DNA of 64,000 nucleotides from Phycisphaerales bacterium (GTDB taxonomy: Bacteria; Planctomycetota; Phycisphaerae; UBA1845; UTPLA1), in contig JACKHI010000001.1 in assembly GCA_020639075.1 (NCBI GenBank), positions 4,526,001 through 4,590,000 on the forward strand. Reading direction: 5' to 3'. Below are positions 52,386 to 61,325 of the stretch, in pieces. The translations under genes were made by a program, and so were the position numbers. Each line of letters begins with the position of its first letter. Positions within the stretch are counted from its first letter, which is position 1. The notes under the pieces are model-generated. The model was not told where the DNA came from. It did not search any database and saw nothing but the letters and a program-made list of their open reading frames with translations.

Positions 52386-53654
52386 TTATGCCTGCACGTA
52401 GTCCAACGTCAGGACAGAAACGTCGTCCGCCTGCGCCAGGCTGCCGGGCGAGTCGTCGAGCAGCGCCCGCAACTGCGTAATGAACGCGTCAGTCGGCAGG
52501 CTGAGCAGAGCGACTGCGGCGGGTTCAAATTCGGGCAGTTCGGGCATCGGCGGCCGACGCTTGATGAGTGTCGGCTCGAGGCCGTCGCTGTAAAGCACCA
52601 GCCGCTGACCCGGTGCGAGCGTGACGGATTCGTTCGAATAGCTCTCATCCGCGGTAATGCCGAGCACGCATCCTTCACCGTGCAATTCCTGAAGCGTTCC
52701 GTCGTTCGACACGAGTAAGGCCGGCGGATGGCCGGCGACTGCGTACTGCAGTTCTTTCGTTTCGATATCCAGGATGCCGTACCAACCCGTGATGAACTGT
52801 GAATCCGGCAGTCGTTGTGCCGCAAGTAGGGCGTTGAGATGTCCCAACACTTCGTTGGGAGGCACGAGTTCGTAACCGTTTGAAAGGACGCGCTTGGGGC
52901 GAATCGCGTGCTTGATGTACATCGTCAGCAGTCCCGCCGCGACGCCGTGGCCGACGGCGTCGGCGATATAAAACCCCCAGCGCGTTTCGTCGAGCCGGAA
53001 GACGTCGAAGATGTCGCCGCTGACCCACGAACAAGGGCGGAACAACGATGCAAACTTGAACGGACCCGGTTGCGGCAGGTCCTGCGGCATGAAGTCGTGC
53101 TGCAGGCGCGAAGCGAGCCGCAATTCGCGATCCGTTTCCTCGAAGCGCCGCTGAAGCGTCCGCCCAAGCCGCTGCATCGAGATGTACTGCTTGTCGATCT
53201 GGCGAATCAATGGTCGCACATGCGCGAGGGCGCGCAATGCGCCTTCGGCTCGCTCGAACGGGCTGTCGAACGGGATGCACACGACACCCGCGTCAAAGTT
53301 CGAGAATTGCCAGGGGCGATCCGTGAGGATAACGGTGCCGATACGCCGCTTGCGCATCAGTTCCAGCGTGTCCTGCGCCTGGCGGACCTGGTTTCGGTCT
53401 TCCAGGTCGGTAATAGGACGACTGTCGATAAATAGCATGACGTCGAAGCTACGCAACTGGCCGAAGTCGTTCGTCTGAGTGACATCGACCGGCGCGGCGT
53501 GACACCACGTCGCGGCGGGCCCCAGCAATGCGTCGAGCACCGGATGCTTCCCGCGATCGTGTCGAAGGACGCCAATGTTGATCTGATCGCCGGGGGCCTT
53601 GCCATAACGGCTGGCCGCCCCCTGCGAGGAGGGCTGCAAGGGTATTTGATTCAT
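52386..53654 (-). CDS. SpoIIE/RsbU-type PP2C serine phosphatase
   Basis: 422 aa. Residues 1-150 form a receiver-like or Rossmann-like sensor (NIGVLRHDRGKHPVLDALL). A helical linker (QRRFEETDRELRLASRLQ) leads into the phosphatase: LQHDFMPQDLP, VSGDIFDVF, IADAVGHGVAAGLLTMYIK and ADDVSVLTLD, with the metal-binding Asp residues. Such enzymes dephosphorylate anti-sigma-factor antagonists or other Ser/Thr phosphoproteins. No partner STAS or kinase gene is adjacent. Starts at ATG 53654. Confidence 0.92.
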   Translation of the reverse strand: MNQIPLQPSSQGAASRYGKAPGDQINIGVLRHDRGKHPVLDALLGPAATWCHAAPVDVTQTNDFGQLRSFDVMLFIDSRPITDLEDRNQVRQAQDTLELMRKRRIGTVILTDRPWQFSNFDAGVVCIPFDSPFERAEGALRALAHVRPLIRQIDKQYISMQRLGRTLQRRFEETDRELRLASRLQHDFMPQDLPQPGPFKFASLFRPCSWVSGDIFDVFRLDETRWGFYIADAVGHGVAAGLLTMYIKHAIRPKRVLSNGYELVPPNEVLGHLNALLAAQRLPDSQFITGWYGILDIETKELQYAVAGHPPALLVSNDGTLQELHGEGCVLGITADESYSNESVTLAPGQRLVLYSDGLEPTLIKRRPPMPELPEFEPAAVALLSLPTDAFITQLRALLDDSPGSLAQADDVSVLTLDYVQA

Positions 53655-53946
53655 GATGGCACGACCTGATCACCGCCAAGGAGATCTGATTTCAGCATAC
53701 GTTACGCTCCATGTATCAGGTCGGATCGTAGCGGACGTGTGTTGACAAGTAGTCGAAGAGTCGTGTCGGGATTGGGCCTTCCGGCGTAGTCGCGTCCGAT
53801 ACCATCGAGACGCGATCGCGGGCAACACCACCGCGCAAGAGTTGCCCCCGCTGCGTCGCGCTGCCAGATCCAAGTCTGCCGTCGCAACGCCGCGGGGGCC
53901 GGGGGGGACGCCTTGTCGGCGTCAACTCAGGTGTCGTAAGCCGCCG
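53655..53946. other. Gene-free stretch
   Basis: 292 bp between two minus-strand genes. Short ORFs here are Arg/Thr-rich and not protein-like. A GC-rich tract GGGGGCCGGGGGGG lies near 53900. Confidence 0.4.
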
Positions 53947-56900
53947 TCAGGGCGCGACCAGCAACTGGACGAACGGACCGACGTCGCGACCATCCACATA
54001 GCCGTCGCCATTGATGTCCGCCGAGCCGTAGTAACATGACGGATAGTCCACGGCGAATTCCGTCGAGCCGAGCAACGCCTTCACGAAGGCATCGAGGTCG
54101 TTGATGTCGAACGCGCCGTCGCAACCCGGATCGTCGGCGAACGTATTCGACACACTCAGATCGATCGAACTGCCGTCGCCCGCGTCGAGTCCTTCCACCT
54201 TGATCAGCACGTAATCCTCGCCGCCCAGCACATCAGTCTCCAGCCGCACTTCAAACGCAGGACCGCCGGGCGTGAGGTTCAGGCTGAATGCGATGTCCAG
54301 TTCGCTGATCTCCAGCATTGCCGGGAAGATTGAACTCGTGTTCGTGATTTTCAGTACCGCTTCCGGCGCGCCGCCCGCCGCCGCAAACGCGGGGATCACG
54401 TAGTCGTCGCCCGGCGACAGCAGCATCGATACGTCAATCGCCGGATGCGTGTGCTGCACGCGAATGTCGGCGCGCTCGCTGTGAATGTTCTGAATGTTGA
54501 CGCCGCCATGCGACTCGAACGCCTGGACGCGCAGCGTCGTCGCTTCGCCCGGCGCCAGGTTCACTTGCACAGTACGGCAGAGACGAAGATCCGCCGTCGC
54601 GGGTCCGCTGCCCGGGCTGACTGTCGCCCGCAGCACCCACGCGCGATCCGGAGACTCGTCGAGCGGCGTCTGAATCGTCGTCGCCGAATCGACGGCCGTC
54701 GAAATGCCGGGGAAGCTCTGATTCGAACCCGGCGGCGTCGGCGGCAATGTCAATGGCAAGTTGCAGTACTCCGACGAGCCGAATTGGAGCAGCGCCGTCA
54801 TGTCCGTGCGCATCGAGCCGCCATTGGGCTCGCCGAGGATCACGCCGAAGTAACGACCATCCGGATGATCGACGGAGCAGACGAGCGTGTTACCCGCCGC
54901 CGGCGTGCCGCCCGGCTTGATGCCGCTGGCGTTGGGGAAGTCGGGGCCCTGACCGCCCGGCATGATGTAAACGCCCGTGTTCCACGTCGTGTTCGTCACG
55001 CCGTTGCCGCCGAGGCAGGTGCCGAATCGCGTCGCCGTAAAGCTCGTGCCGCCGACGACCTGCCGGAACAGCGGATTCTGCATCGCCGTGAATGCGAGCC
55101 TTGCCATATCGTTTGCGCTGGCGACGTTCTGACTCGGCCACGACGGATGTGCGCCGCCGCTCGGGTTCTCGAAGTTCGTTACGCTCATGCCGATCTGCGC
55201 TGCACGTGCGTTCATCATGTCGACGAAGTCGAAGATGTCCTGACACGTCGTGTCGACGCAGTTGCTGTTCGGATTCACGATGAAGTCGGCAATGCTGAAG
55301 GCTGCATCGTTGCCGCTCGGGTACATCATCGCCCGCAGCAGGTTGTTCAGCGTGATCGTCTCGCCCGGGCACAGGTTCGCCAGCGAACCGCCGATCGAAC
55401 CGCCCGTCCAGATGGCGCGATTGCAGACGACGGCGGGCACTGTGTACACGTTGTTCAGATTCGAACACGGGTTGCATCCTTGCTGGACCGATTCGCACGC
55501 GAGCAGCAGCGTCATGATCTTCGACGTGCTCGCCAGCAGGTGCGGTTCGAACGGCTTCTGCGAGAAGGCGATCTCGTCGTCGCATGTTGTCAGCATGCAC
55601 GATCGACTCGTCAGGTTCTGCACCTGCTTCCACGGCAGATCGATATAGACCGCTCCGGCGTCCGGTCTTGACGCCGAAGTATCGCCCGGCAGCGGATCCC
55701 AGTCTTCGCCCGGCGCGCCGATCGCGATGCCCTCGCGCGATCCGCCGGCGAATGCGCCGAACGCCAGCGCCTCGCCCAGGCGATCGCCGCTTTCCGACAC
55801 CTCGTTCAGCGTCTCCTGCGTCTTCGTGATAGTCCCGCTGAACGCGGCGACGCCCGTCTCGTTGCCGAAGAAAATCCGGATCGCGCCGGCGTCGTTCGTC
55901 TGTCCTGGAATACCCACGGCAAGATCGTCAAATGCATCCGTGTCGTAGCGGCCGAACGCTAGCGCATACCCGAAGTTATCGCCGGGGCTGGAGACTGTCT
56001 GACCGATGCTCTGTGCACCCATCGTCGTGATGCCGGTCGTCGAACCATAGGCCACGTAGAACCGACCATTGTCGCCCGAGCCCTTCAGCGGCGTACCGAC
56101 AGCGATGTCGTCGAACGCGTCGCCGTTCGGATTGCCCGCCGCCAGCGACTGGCCGAAACGATCGCCCGCTTCATTGCCGCCGCCGAACGACACTTGGCTG
56201 AACAATTGCGCGTCGGCCGTTCCGATGCCCGTTGCCGAACCGTATAGCACTTCGATCACGCCGTGATTCGCGACGCCGCTTGTGTTCTTGCCAGGCAGAC
56301 CGACGGCGAGATCATCCTCGCCGCTGTCGTCGAAGTCGCCCGACGCCAGCGCCCAGCCCATCAGCGCGCCTGCGGCGGCCGGATTCAGCGTGTCGTTGTC
56401 CGTGATGATGTAGGCGCCGGCCGTCGTGATGCCGCTGCTGCCGCCGAAGTAGATCTCGATCGCGCCGGCCTCGTCGATCGACAGCGCGCCAATCTCGAGG
56501 TCCTCGCCGGGAATCCCCACGGCCAGATCGTCGAAGTCATCGCCGTTGAAGTCGCCCGTCGCCAGCGCAAAGCCGAAGATGTCGCCCGCCTCGACGAGGC
56601 CCGGTGAATTTCCCTGGCTCAAAATGAGGCCGGTCGGCAATAGACCGCTCGGGCTGCCGAGAACGATCATCACGTTCCCCGCGTCATCATGGAAGTCGAT
56701 GCTTTCGCCCGGTGCTCCGATGGCGAGATCGTCGTAGGCGTCGTTGTTGAAATTGCCGACGGCCAGCGAGTAGCCGAAGGCGTCATTGAGTTCGCTCGTG
56801 AAACCAAGGCTCGTTTGCGTGAGGACCTGCGCCCCGACCTGAGTGATGCCCGTCGGACAGCCGTAGCTGATGACGACAGCGCCCGCGCCGTTCGCTGTGC

Positions 56901-57123
56901 CGACGCTGTCGTTCGGCGCGCCGACGGCCATATCGACGAACCCGTCGCCGTTGAAGTCGCCCGTCGCGACGCTCTTGCCGTGTATATCGCCGGACTCGAT
57001 CGCCCCGGCGCTCTCGGGCCCCTGGCGGACGATGCACAAGTGGGCGAACGCCGCCTGCTGCGAGAATGCGACGACGGCGAGTGAGAAGATCAATCCGGCT
57101 GGTCGTGTCTTCGGAGGTAACAT
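53947..57123 (-). CDS. FG-GAP propeller fused to DD-carboxypeptidase-like domain and dockerin
   Basis: 1,058 aa. Signal peptide (AGLIFSLAVVAFSQQAAFA). Residues 30-500 have seven FG-GAP repeats, each with GxxxG..GDFNGDxxxDLAVGxPG, forming an integrin-alpha-type calcium-binding propeller. Residues 505-830 are a serine D-Ala-D-Ala carboxypeptidase (peptidase S11/PBP5) domain: STSK (Ser532, Lys535), SGN (Ser603, Asn605), and KPG (Lys736) where the family has KTG. Residues 830-990 are beta-rich; the end is a type I dockerin (DINDLDAF, DINGDGYVDGRDV). It would place a peptidoglycan-type enzyme on the surface. GGAG lies ten bases before ATG 57123. Confidence 0.92.
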   Translation of the reverse strand: MLPPKTRPAGLIFSLAVVAFSQQAAFAHLCIVRQGPESAGAIESGDIHGKSVATGDFNGDGFVDMAVGAPNDSVGTANGAGAVVISYGCPTGITQVGAQVLTQTSLGFTSELNDAFGYSLAVGNFNNDAYDDLAIGAPGESIDFHDDAGNVMIVLGSPSGLLPTGLILSQGNSPGLVEAGDIFGFALATGDFNGDDFDDLAVGIPGEDLEIGALSIDEAGAIEIYFGGSSGITTAGAYIITDNDTLNPAAAGALMGWALASGDFDDSGEDDLAVGLPGKNTSGVANHGVIEVLYGSATGIGTADAQLFSQVSFGGGNEAGDRFGQSLAAGNPNGDAFDDIAVGTPLKGSGDNGRFYVAYGSTTGITTMGAQSIGQTVSSPGDNFGYALAFGRYDTDAFDDLAVGIPGQTNDAGAIRIFFGNETGVAAFSGTITKTQETLNEVSESGDRLGEALAFGAFAGGSREGIAIGAPGEDWDPLPGDTSASRPDAGAVYIDLPWKQVQNLTSRSCMLTTCDDEIAFSQKPFEPHLLASTSKIMTLLLACESVQQGCNPCSNLNNVYTVPAVVCNRAIWTGGSIGGSLANLCPGETITLNNLLRAMMYPSGNDAAFSIADFIVNPNSNCVDTTCQDIFDFVDMMNARAAQIGMSVTNFENPSGGAHPSWPSQNVASANDMARLAFTAMQNPLFRQVVGGTSFTATRFGTCLGGNGVTNTTWNTGVYIMPGGQGPDFPNASGIKPGGTPAAGNTLVCSVDHPDGRYFGVILGEPNGGSMRTDMTALLQFGSSEYCNLPLTLPPTPPGSNQSFPGISTAVDSATTIQTPLDESPDRAWVLRATVSPGSGPATADLRLCRTVQVNLAPGEATTLRVQAFESHGGVNIQNIHSERADIRVQHTHPAIDVSMLLSPGDDYVIPAFAAAGGAPEAVLKITNTSSIFPAMLEISELDIAFSLNLTPGGPAFEVRLETDVLGGEDYVLIKVEGLDAGDGSSIDLSVSNTFADDPGCDGAFDINDLDAFVKALLGSTEFAVDYPSCYYGSADINGDGYVDGRDVGPFVQLLVAP

Positions 57124-57293
57124 GCGATGGGGGCTCCTGATAAAAAGGGGGAATGGCCCGTGGCCAAGGCAGGCGGCATTTCTCAACCGGTTGGCGCACA
57201 TCGACGCACCGGCATGTTCCGTTTCTCTGACCACAAGAAGACGATCCGACCTGACTTTGCGGCCGTCGGATTTTCATCATATTTGCCCGCAAA

Positions 57294-58298
57294 TTGACTG
57301 CCAATTGGAGTGCCCCGAGAATACGGGTTCCAATCCCGCGGCTGGAGTTCGAAGTGTGCGGAATCTGTGGGCGTCCCGATCGCGTCCTGCACATGAAACG
57401 TGTTGGTTCGTCGTTGGTAGAGATTCAGGCGAAAGCCTGGTGCTCGCTCCATGCGTGTCCCGAATGCGGGAGACTCTGGTGCGAGTGCTTCTATGAACCC
57501 TACGGCCATTTCAGCGCGTTTGCGGCGTGGCCTTACGACAGCGCTACATGGTTGAGATTGTTCGAACTGGACGAAGGCGTCGCTATCTTCGAATGGCACG
57601 GCGCCATGATCCGTGAGCATTGGCAATCGCTCGTGGATTTGGATCGTCAGCACATCGAATGGTGGCGGGATCGGACATATCGAAATTACAATCCAATCGA
57701 TCAAGGACCGGGAGAGGGAAGGCCAACGCGAGTCAATACGACCGCTGATCTTGCGATGATTGTGAGCGGACTATTGTCATCGCATTCGAGAAGCTTGCAC
57801 CTCACCTCAATCCCCGAACAACTCCGCCGGAATCGTCACCTGATCGCCGGCAACAATTCCATGTTCGCTGAATTGCCCCGCGCGGACTTCCAGTACGAAT
57901 CGCGCCGGCTCGATCGACGGATAGCCCATCTCGTTCAGCGGTTCCATCGTGTACGTCTTCACGATCGTGCCGTCGGAGCGGATGTAGGCAATGTCGAGCG
58001 GGATGATCGTGTTGCGCATCCAGAAGCTCTGCTGGCGATCGGCGTCGAAGACGAAGATCATGCCGCGATCCGTCGGCAGCTCCGCTTCCGTCGTGTTCAT
58101 CAGACCCACGCGCTGCAGGTCGTAATCGTCGGCGATATAGGCCGTGTACGTCGCCTTGCCCGGGATGTCGATCGTCGTCGTCTTCATCGACGCGAGATCG
58201 TTCTTGTCCATCGAGCCCTGGGGGACGTCGAGACACGCCGTCATCATCGGAAATGCCGCAGTCATCAGCACAAATCCCCATCGCATCGTTCGGCGTGA
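57294..58298 (+). CDS. Zinc-ribbon-like ORF, probably 3'-degraded, antisense to DUF192
   Basis: The first 170 codons look genuinely coding: two Cys pairs (VCGICGRPD, then CPECGRLWC), aromatic-rich YEPYGHFSAFAAWPYDSATW and an acidic helix. After about codon 175 the frame runs antisense through the DUF192 gene and reads as Arg/His-rich shadow, so the true 3' end is probably lost or frameshifted. The start is unclear (TTG 57294, or Met 57393). No strong ribosome site. Function unknown; the Cys pairs suggest zinc. Confidence 0.35.
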   Translation: MTANWSAPRIRVPIPRLEFEVCGICGRPDRVLHMKRVGSSLVEIQAKAWCSLHACPECGRLWCECFYEPYGHFSAFAAWPYDSATWLRLFELDEGVAIFEWHGAMIREHWQSLVDLDRQHIEWWRDRTYRNYNPIDQGPGEGRPTRVNTTADLAMIVSGLLSSHSRSLHLTSIPEQLRRNRHLIAGNNSMFAELPRADFQYESRRLDRRIAHLVQRFHRVRLHDRAVGADVGNVERDDRVAHPEALLAIGVEDEDHAAIRRQLRFRRVHQTHALQVVIVGDIGRVRRLARDVDRRRLHRREIVLVHRALGDVETRRHHRKCRSHQHKSPSHRSA

Positions 58299-58304
58299 TC
58301 TCAT
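57807..58304 (-). CDS. DUF192 family lipoprotein
   Basis: 165 aa. Lipobox MMTAC (Cys24). DUF192 domain from about residue 40: DYDLQRVGLMNTTEAELPTDRGMIFVFDADRQQSFWMRNTIIPLDI, the characteristic RGM..F....FWM+NT.IPLDI. The fold is a small beta barrel, often secreted, with unknown activity; some members act near sugar or quinoprotein systems. Met 58304 gives a normal lipoprotein signal; Met residues at 58325 and 58334 are alternatives. Confidence 0.88.
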   Translation of the reverse strand: MRSRRTMRWGFVLMTAAFPMMTACLDVPQGSMDKNDLASMKTTTIDIPGKATYTAYIADDYDLQRVGLMNTTEAELPTDRGMIFVFDADRQQSFWMRNTIIPLDIAYIRSDGTIVKTYTMEPLNEMGYPSIEPARFVLEVRAGQFSEHGIVAGDQVTIPAELFGD

Positions 58305-58521
58305 CGCTCTCTCGTGTTGTCGCATCTCATTCATATCGCGGCTCGTTTTTTCCTTCCGCCCCTGTCGCGACGGTCCAACATCCGCCGCTTTATCATACCA
58401 TCGAGACCCTTCCGGCACGCGCAAAACACCATCCGAAATCTCGGCCCCGGCGCCACTGGGTGCATGTCGGAGGGTTTCCGAAAATTCATCTCCCTCGATT
58501 TTTGCACTCGAATGAGACATT

Positions 58522-58604
58522 CGCCCGGAGGGCGTACGGTCGTTGCCAGGGACTTCAGTCCCTGGATCGGGTTTTCAACTGACAATAGCCGCCCGCTAGG
58601 GCGG
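58522..58604. repeat. Three-palindrome intergenic repeat
   Basis: CGCCC-GGA-GGGCG (58522-58534), CCAGGGACT-TC-AGTCCCTGG (58546-58565) and CCGCCC-GCTA-GGGCGG (58589-58604). Resembles the palindrome families at 2651, 3680 and 6735. The gap 58305-58623 otherwise shows no gene. Confidence 0.65.
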
Positions 58605-58623
58605 ACGTCGCGTGGTCGCGCGG

Positions 58624-59559
58624 TCATTGACCAGGGCCTTGCGGAGGCGCCTCCGGCTTCGGCGCCGGCGCCAGCGGTTCGATCGTCTCCTGGAAATCCT
58701 TCGGCACCGGTACTTCAAACCGCTTCGGGTCGATCTTTGCGTGTTCTTCGATGTCGGCGAACGACACTTCGATTCGATTGTCATCCACTTTGCGCTGACA
58801 GACGACGCGCGTCGGCATGTCGAGTTTGCGATCCACGAAGAGATCGACGTAGCGATAGCGCGTCTCAAGGTCCGTCCCGACGCGCGGAAGACATCGCAGT
58901 TTGATCGGCTTGTCCTTTTCGTTCTCGTGCAGCCGGATCTCGAAGTACCGCAGCATCTCGGCGCGACTGCGACCGAACGGCAGGGGGAAGGGGCCCTTGC
59001 CCAGGTCGAACAGATCGACGTTCTGTCCCGGCTTGACGATCTCGCGCTTGATGACTGTCTTTGATCGATCGTTGCGCTCCGTCAGCCAGAGACCGTCGAA
59101 GGCGTAGTATTCCGGCGTGCGATCCACGACGCCGCCCTGTTCCTTTCGATCGAAGTGAACGAGGAATTGCGGCGTGCCCGACTGCACGAAGAACAGCGTG
59201 CCGAATTTCTTCTGCGAATCCTCGTCAGCACCTTCGAACGGTCCGGGCGTAATGAAGTCATAGACGATCTTCGCCTCAATCGCGTTGGCCGCCTTTCCAC
59301 GGGCCTCCAGCTTGTCGAGTGTTTCGTCGACGATCTCGAAGCCCGACGACGGCTTGCCGTTGACGATCTTGACCTTCGCGCGATCGGCGGCGTTGATCGG
59401 CGGCGTTGTGTCGCCCGCATCCGCCGGTTGCGTGGTTGGCGACTGGGCGATGGCGTGTGCGGCGAACAGGCAAACTGTCAGCAGTAGCGTTCTTGCGATC
59501 AATCGAGGGCTCCCGTCATTGGGCGTTCGAATCGAGATCATTGTCGTATTCGTTTTCAT
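58624..59559 (-). CDS. Exported LolA-like protein
   Basis: 311 aa. Signal peptide (RTLLLTVCLFAAHAIA). Thr/Pro-rich linker, then a LolA/outer-membrane lipoprotein-sorting-like sandwich: KLEARGKAANAIEAKIVYDF, KFGTLFFVQSGTPQFLVHFD, YYAFDGLWLTERND, and a terminal Pro-rich tail (PAPKPEAPPQGPGQ). Homologs in planctomycetes are usually annotated as outer-membrane lipoprotein-sorting proteins; lipid carrying is a guess. The start is ATG 59559. Confidence 0.72.
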   Translation of the reverse strand: MKTNTTMISIRTPNDGSPRLIARTLLLTVCLFAAHAIAQSPTTQPADAGDTTPPINAADRAKVKIVNGKPSSGFEIVDETLDKLEARGKAANAIEAKIVYDFITPGPFEGADEDSQKKFGTLFFVQSGTPQFLVHFDRKEQGGVVDRTPEYYAFDGLWLTERNDRSKTVIKREIVKPGQNVDLFDLGKGPFPLPFGRSRAEMLRYFEIRLHENEKDKPIKLRCLPRVGTDLETRYRYVDLFVDRKLDMPTRVVCQRKVDDNRIEVSFADIEEHAKIDPKRFEVPVPKDFQETIEPLAPAPKPEAPPQGPGQ

Positions 59560-59676
59560 CGGCGTGGGCTATCGCCCGTCGGCAGGACCCGCGAGGCATC
59601 GTCGCGTTAGCCGAATCTGAGGCGGCATTCTAGGACGCCGTCAGATCCGTCGCCAATCGAGACTTGCATCGGCCCG

Positions 59677-60303
59677 CTAGGCGCCCGGCAAAATCGGCCG
59701 CGACTCGGTATCGAGCCGGATTCCAAGCAATCGCGAGAATTCCAGCAGCGATTTCACGATGTGGCGGGCCTCATTCGACCATGGCGGAAGTGTTTCGAAC
59801 GCCTCCGCCAGATGTACGGAAATTGCACCGGCGGCGTTCGCGCATTGGATGTCGAAATGATAGTCGCCGATGACCCACGTCGATGCGGGGGCGACGCGAA
59901 AATGGCGGCAGATGTCCAGCACAGGATCCGGCGCCGGCTTGTTGATCCCGTCGTCGCGTGTACGGATGAAATCAAAGTCCAATCGATGCCGGCGCATGAC
60001 GATGTCGACGGATCGTCGCGTATTGCGTGTCATCAATGCGGCGGGGCGGCCCGATTCGCGAATTGCAGCGACAACTTCCAGCGCGTGCGGCTGAAGTTCG
60101 CTGCCGTCGGCGGCGCGATCCTCGAATTCCTGAAGGATGGCGTCGGCGCGTGCGCGATCCGCCGGTGGCATTTTCGCGAGCGCTTCGAGGATGGGTTCGC
60201 CGTCGAGGCCGATCGCTGCGCGGATTTCGTCGAAGTTGATATTCGGGCGCGTGAGCGTGCCGTCCATGTCGAAAATGACGAGTTGGCAATCGACGTTCGA
60301 CAT
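59677..60303 (-). CDS. HAD-superfamily phosphatase (phosphoglycolate phosphatase-like)
   Basis: 208 aa. HAD motif I FDMDGTLTRP near residues 10-19, motif II LMTRN, motif III Lys in GINKPAPDPV and motif IV GDYHFDIQCANAAG. A cap of about 60 residues lies after motif I (subclass IA). It may hydrolyse phosphoglycolate or a sugar phosphate; the substrate is not readable. ATG 60303 opens the conserved core; an upstream Arg/Ser-rich extension is not homologous. Confidence 0.88.
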   Translation of the reverse strand: MSNVDCQLVIFDMDGTLTRPNINFDEIRAAIGLDGEPILEALAKMPPADRARADAILQEFEDRAADGSELQPHALEVVAAIRESGRPAALMTRNTRRSVDIVMRRHRLDFDFIRTRDDGINKPAPDPVLDICRHFRVAPASTWVIGDYHFDIQCANAAGAISVHLAEAFETLPPWSNEARHIVKSLLEFSRLLGIRLDTESRPILPGA

Positions 60304-60346
60304 GGGCGTGGTCGAATTCAGTAATGAGTTGTATGGAGGCGAACGA

Positions 60347-61015
60347 CTAGGCCTTCGCGGCGGCGGCCTTCGGCTCGGAGCCGTTGGCGCTCGATCGCTT
60401 GCTGCGGCCGTTCGTCGGTCGAACGATTTTGTACGCGGCGCGATTGTCCGTGAAGTCAAGCATCTGAACCTGCTTCATGCCGATTTCGCGAGCGGCCGCG
60501 AAGACGTTCGCTTTCGTCACGGTTCGGGCGCTCTTCGGAAGCACGACCCAGATCGCGCCGTTGCGCTTGAGCGTTTCGGCGAGCAATCCGATCTGGCGGA
60601 GCTCGGCTGCGCGCTCGACGCCGATCATGACCATGTCGCAGCGGCGCTTGCCCTCGGCGACGATCTTGACTTCCCGATCGCGAAGCGAGCCCATGAGCTC
60701 GTCGTCGTCGTTCAGGTTGAGAACGCGAACCGTGTTGCCTTCCTCGACGCCCAATTTGTCGGCGAGCGTCTGCGGATTCTGGATGTACTTGATCCAGGTC
60801 TTCGCGGTTCCTTCGGCATCCAGCGTGATCGTGACGGGGTTGCCGTGAAAGCTGAAGCGTATGCCGTCAGCTTCGCGGCGAGGGTTGGTCAGCTCGGCGA
60901 TCCGAAATCGATATTTCGTCGCCCCTGCAAAGTCGATGTGATCCGCTTCCATGCGCACATCGCCTTCGTGGCGTTCCTTCCCCATTTGCAGCCGGCAGGC
61001 TGATTCCATTGCCAT
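60347..61015 (-). CDS. DUF3052-like protein with Lys/Ala-rich tail
   Basis: 222 aa. Residues 1-75 form a beta domain (TKYRFRIAELTN, GNPVTITLDAEG). Residues 80-200 resemble DUF3052: LADKLGVEEGNTVRVLNLND, CDMVMIGVERAAELRQ, LKRNGAIWVVLPKSA and VFAAAREIGMKQVQMLDF. The C-terminus is Lys/Ala-rich. Function unknown in all homologs I know. Preceded on its strand by structured RNA at 61195-61287. AAGGA lies upstream of ATG 61015. Confidence 0.7.
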   Translation of the reverse strand: MAMESACRLQMGKERHEGDVRMEADHIDFAGATKYRFRIAELTNPRREADGIRFSFHGNPVTITLDAEGTAKTWIKYIQNPQTLADKLGVEEGNTVRVLNLNDDDELMGSLRDREVKIVAEGKRRCDMVMIGVERAAELRQIGLLAETLKRNGAIWVVLPKSARTVTKANVFAAAREIGMKQVQMLDFTDNRAAYKIVRPTNGRSKRSSANGSEPKAAAAKA

Positions 61016-61194
61016 GGGTTTCAGTCCTTCCTAAATTCGGCGGGTCCGTCGGGCTGTCGCGGCGGCGTGCAAACAGCCGCCGCGATCACCGATGACGTCT
61101 GCGGTCCACATGTCCGCTCAACCTCTGACAGACTCCCCCGCCTCGTATGACAACACCGGATCGCACCGCGCTGCGGCACCGGTGTTTGCGCCTC

Positions 61195-61287
61195 GCGGCG
61201 AGCCAAACCAGAGGATTGGCTCGTCGCAGTGGCTGATCACTTACCGGAAGCAGGTCTTGTCGAAGTGAGAATCCTGCTTCCACAAGA
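61195..61287 (-). other. Structured spacer: 12-bp hairpin and possible pseudoknot
   Basis: 61195-61206 pairs with 61216-61227 (12 bp, GCGGCGAGCCAA arm). On the minus strand, TCTTGT (61287-61282) and GGAAGCAGG (61281-61273) precede ACAAGA (61260-61255) and CCTGCTTCC (61254-61246), an H-type pseudoknot order of 6- and 9-bp stems. It lies between acsA and the DUF3052-like gene. Terminator, cis-regulator or repeat are all possible. Confidence 0.45.
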
Positions 61288-61325
61288 CGGCATTTTATCA
61301 GATTTTCGCCTATTCGGAAAGGTCC

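Noticed and set aside
54445..55671. Plus-strand 408-aa ORF
   Set aside because: Antisense to the FG-GAP/carboxypeptidase/dockerin gene; no recognisable motif.
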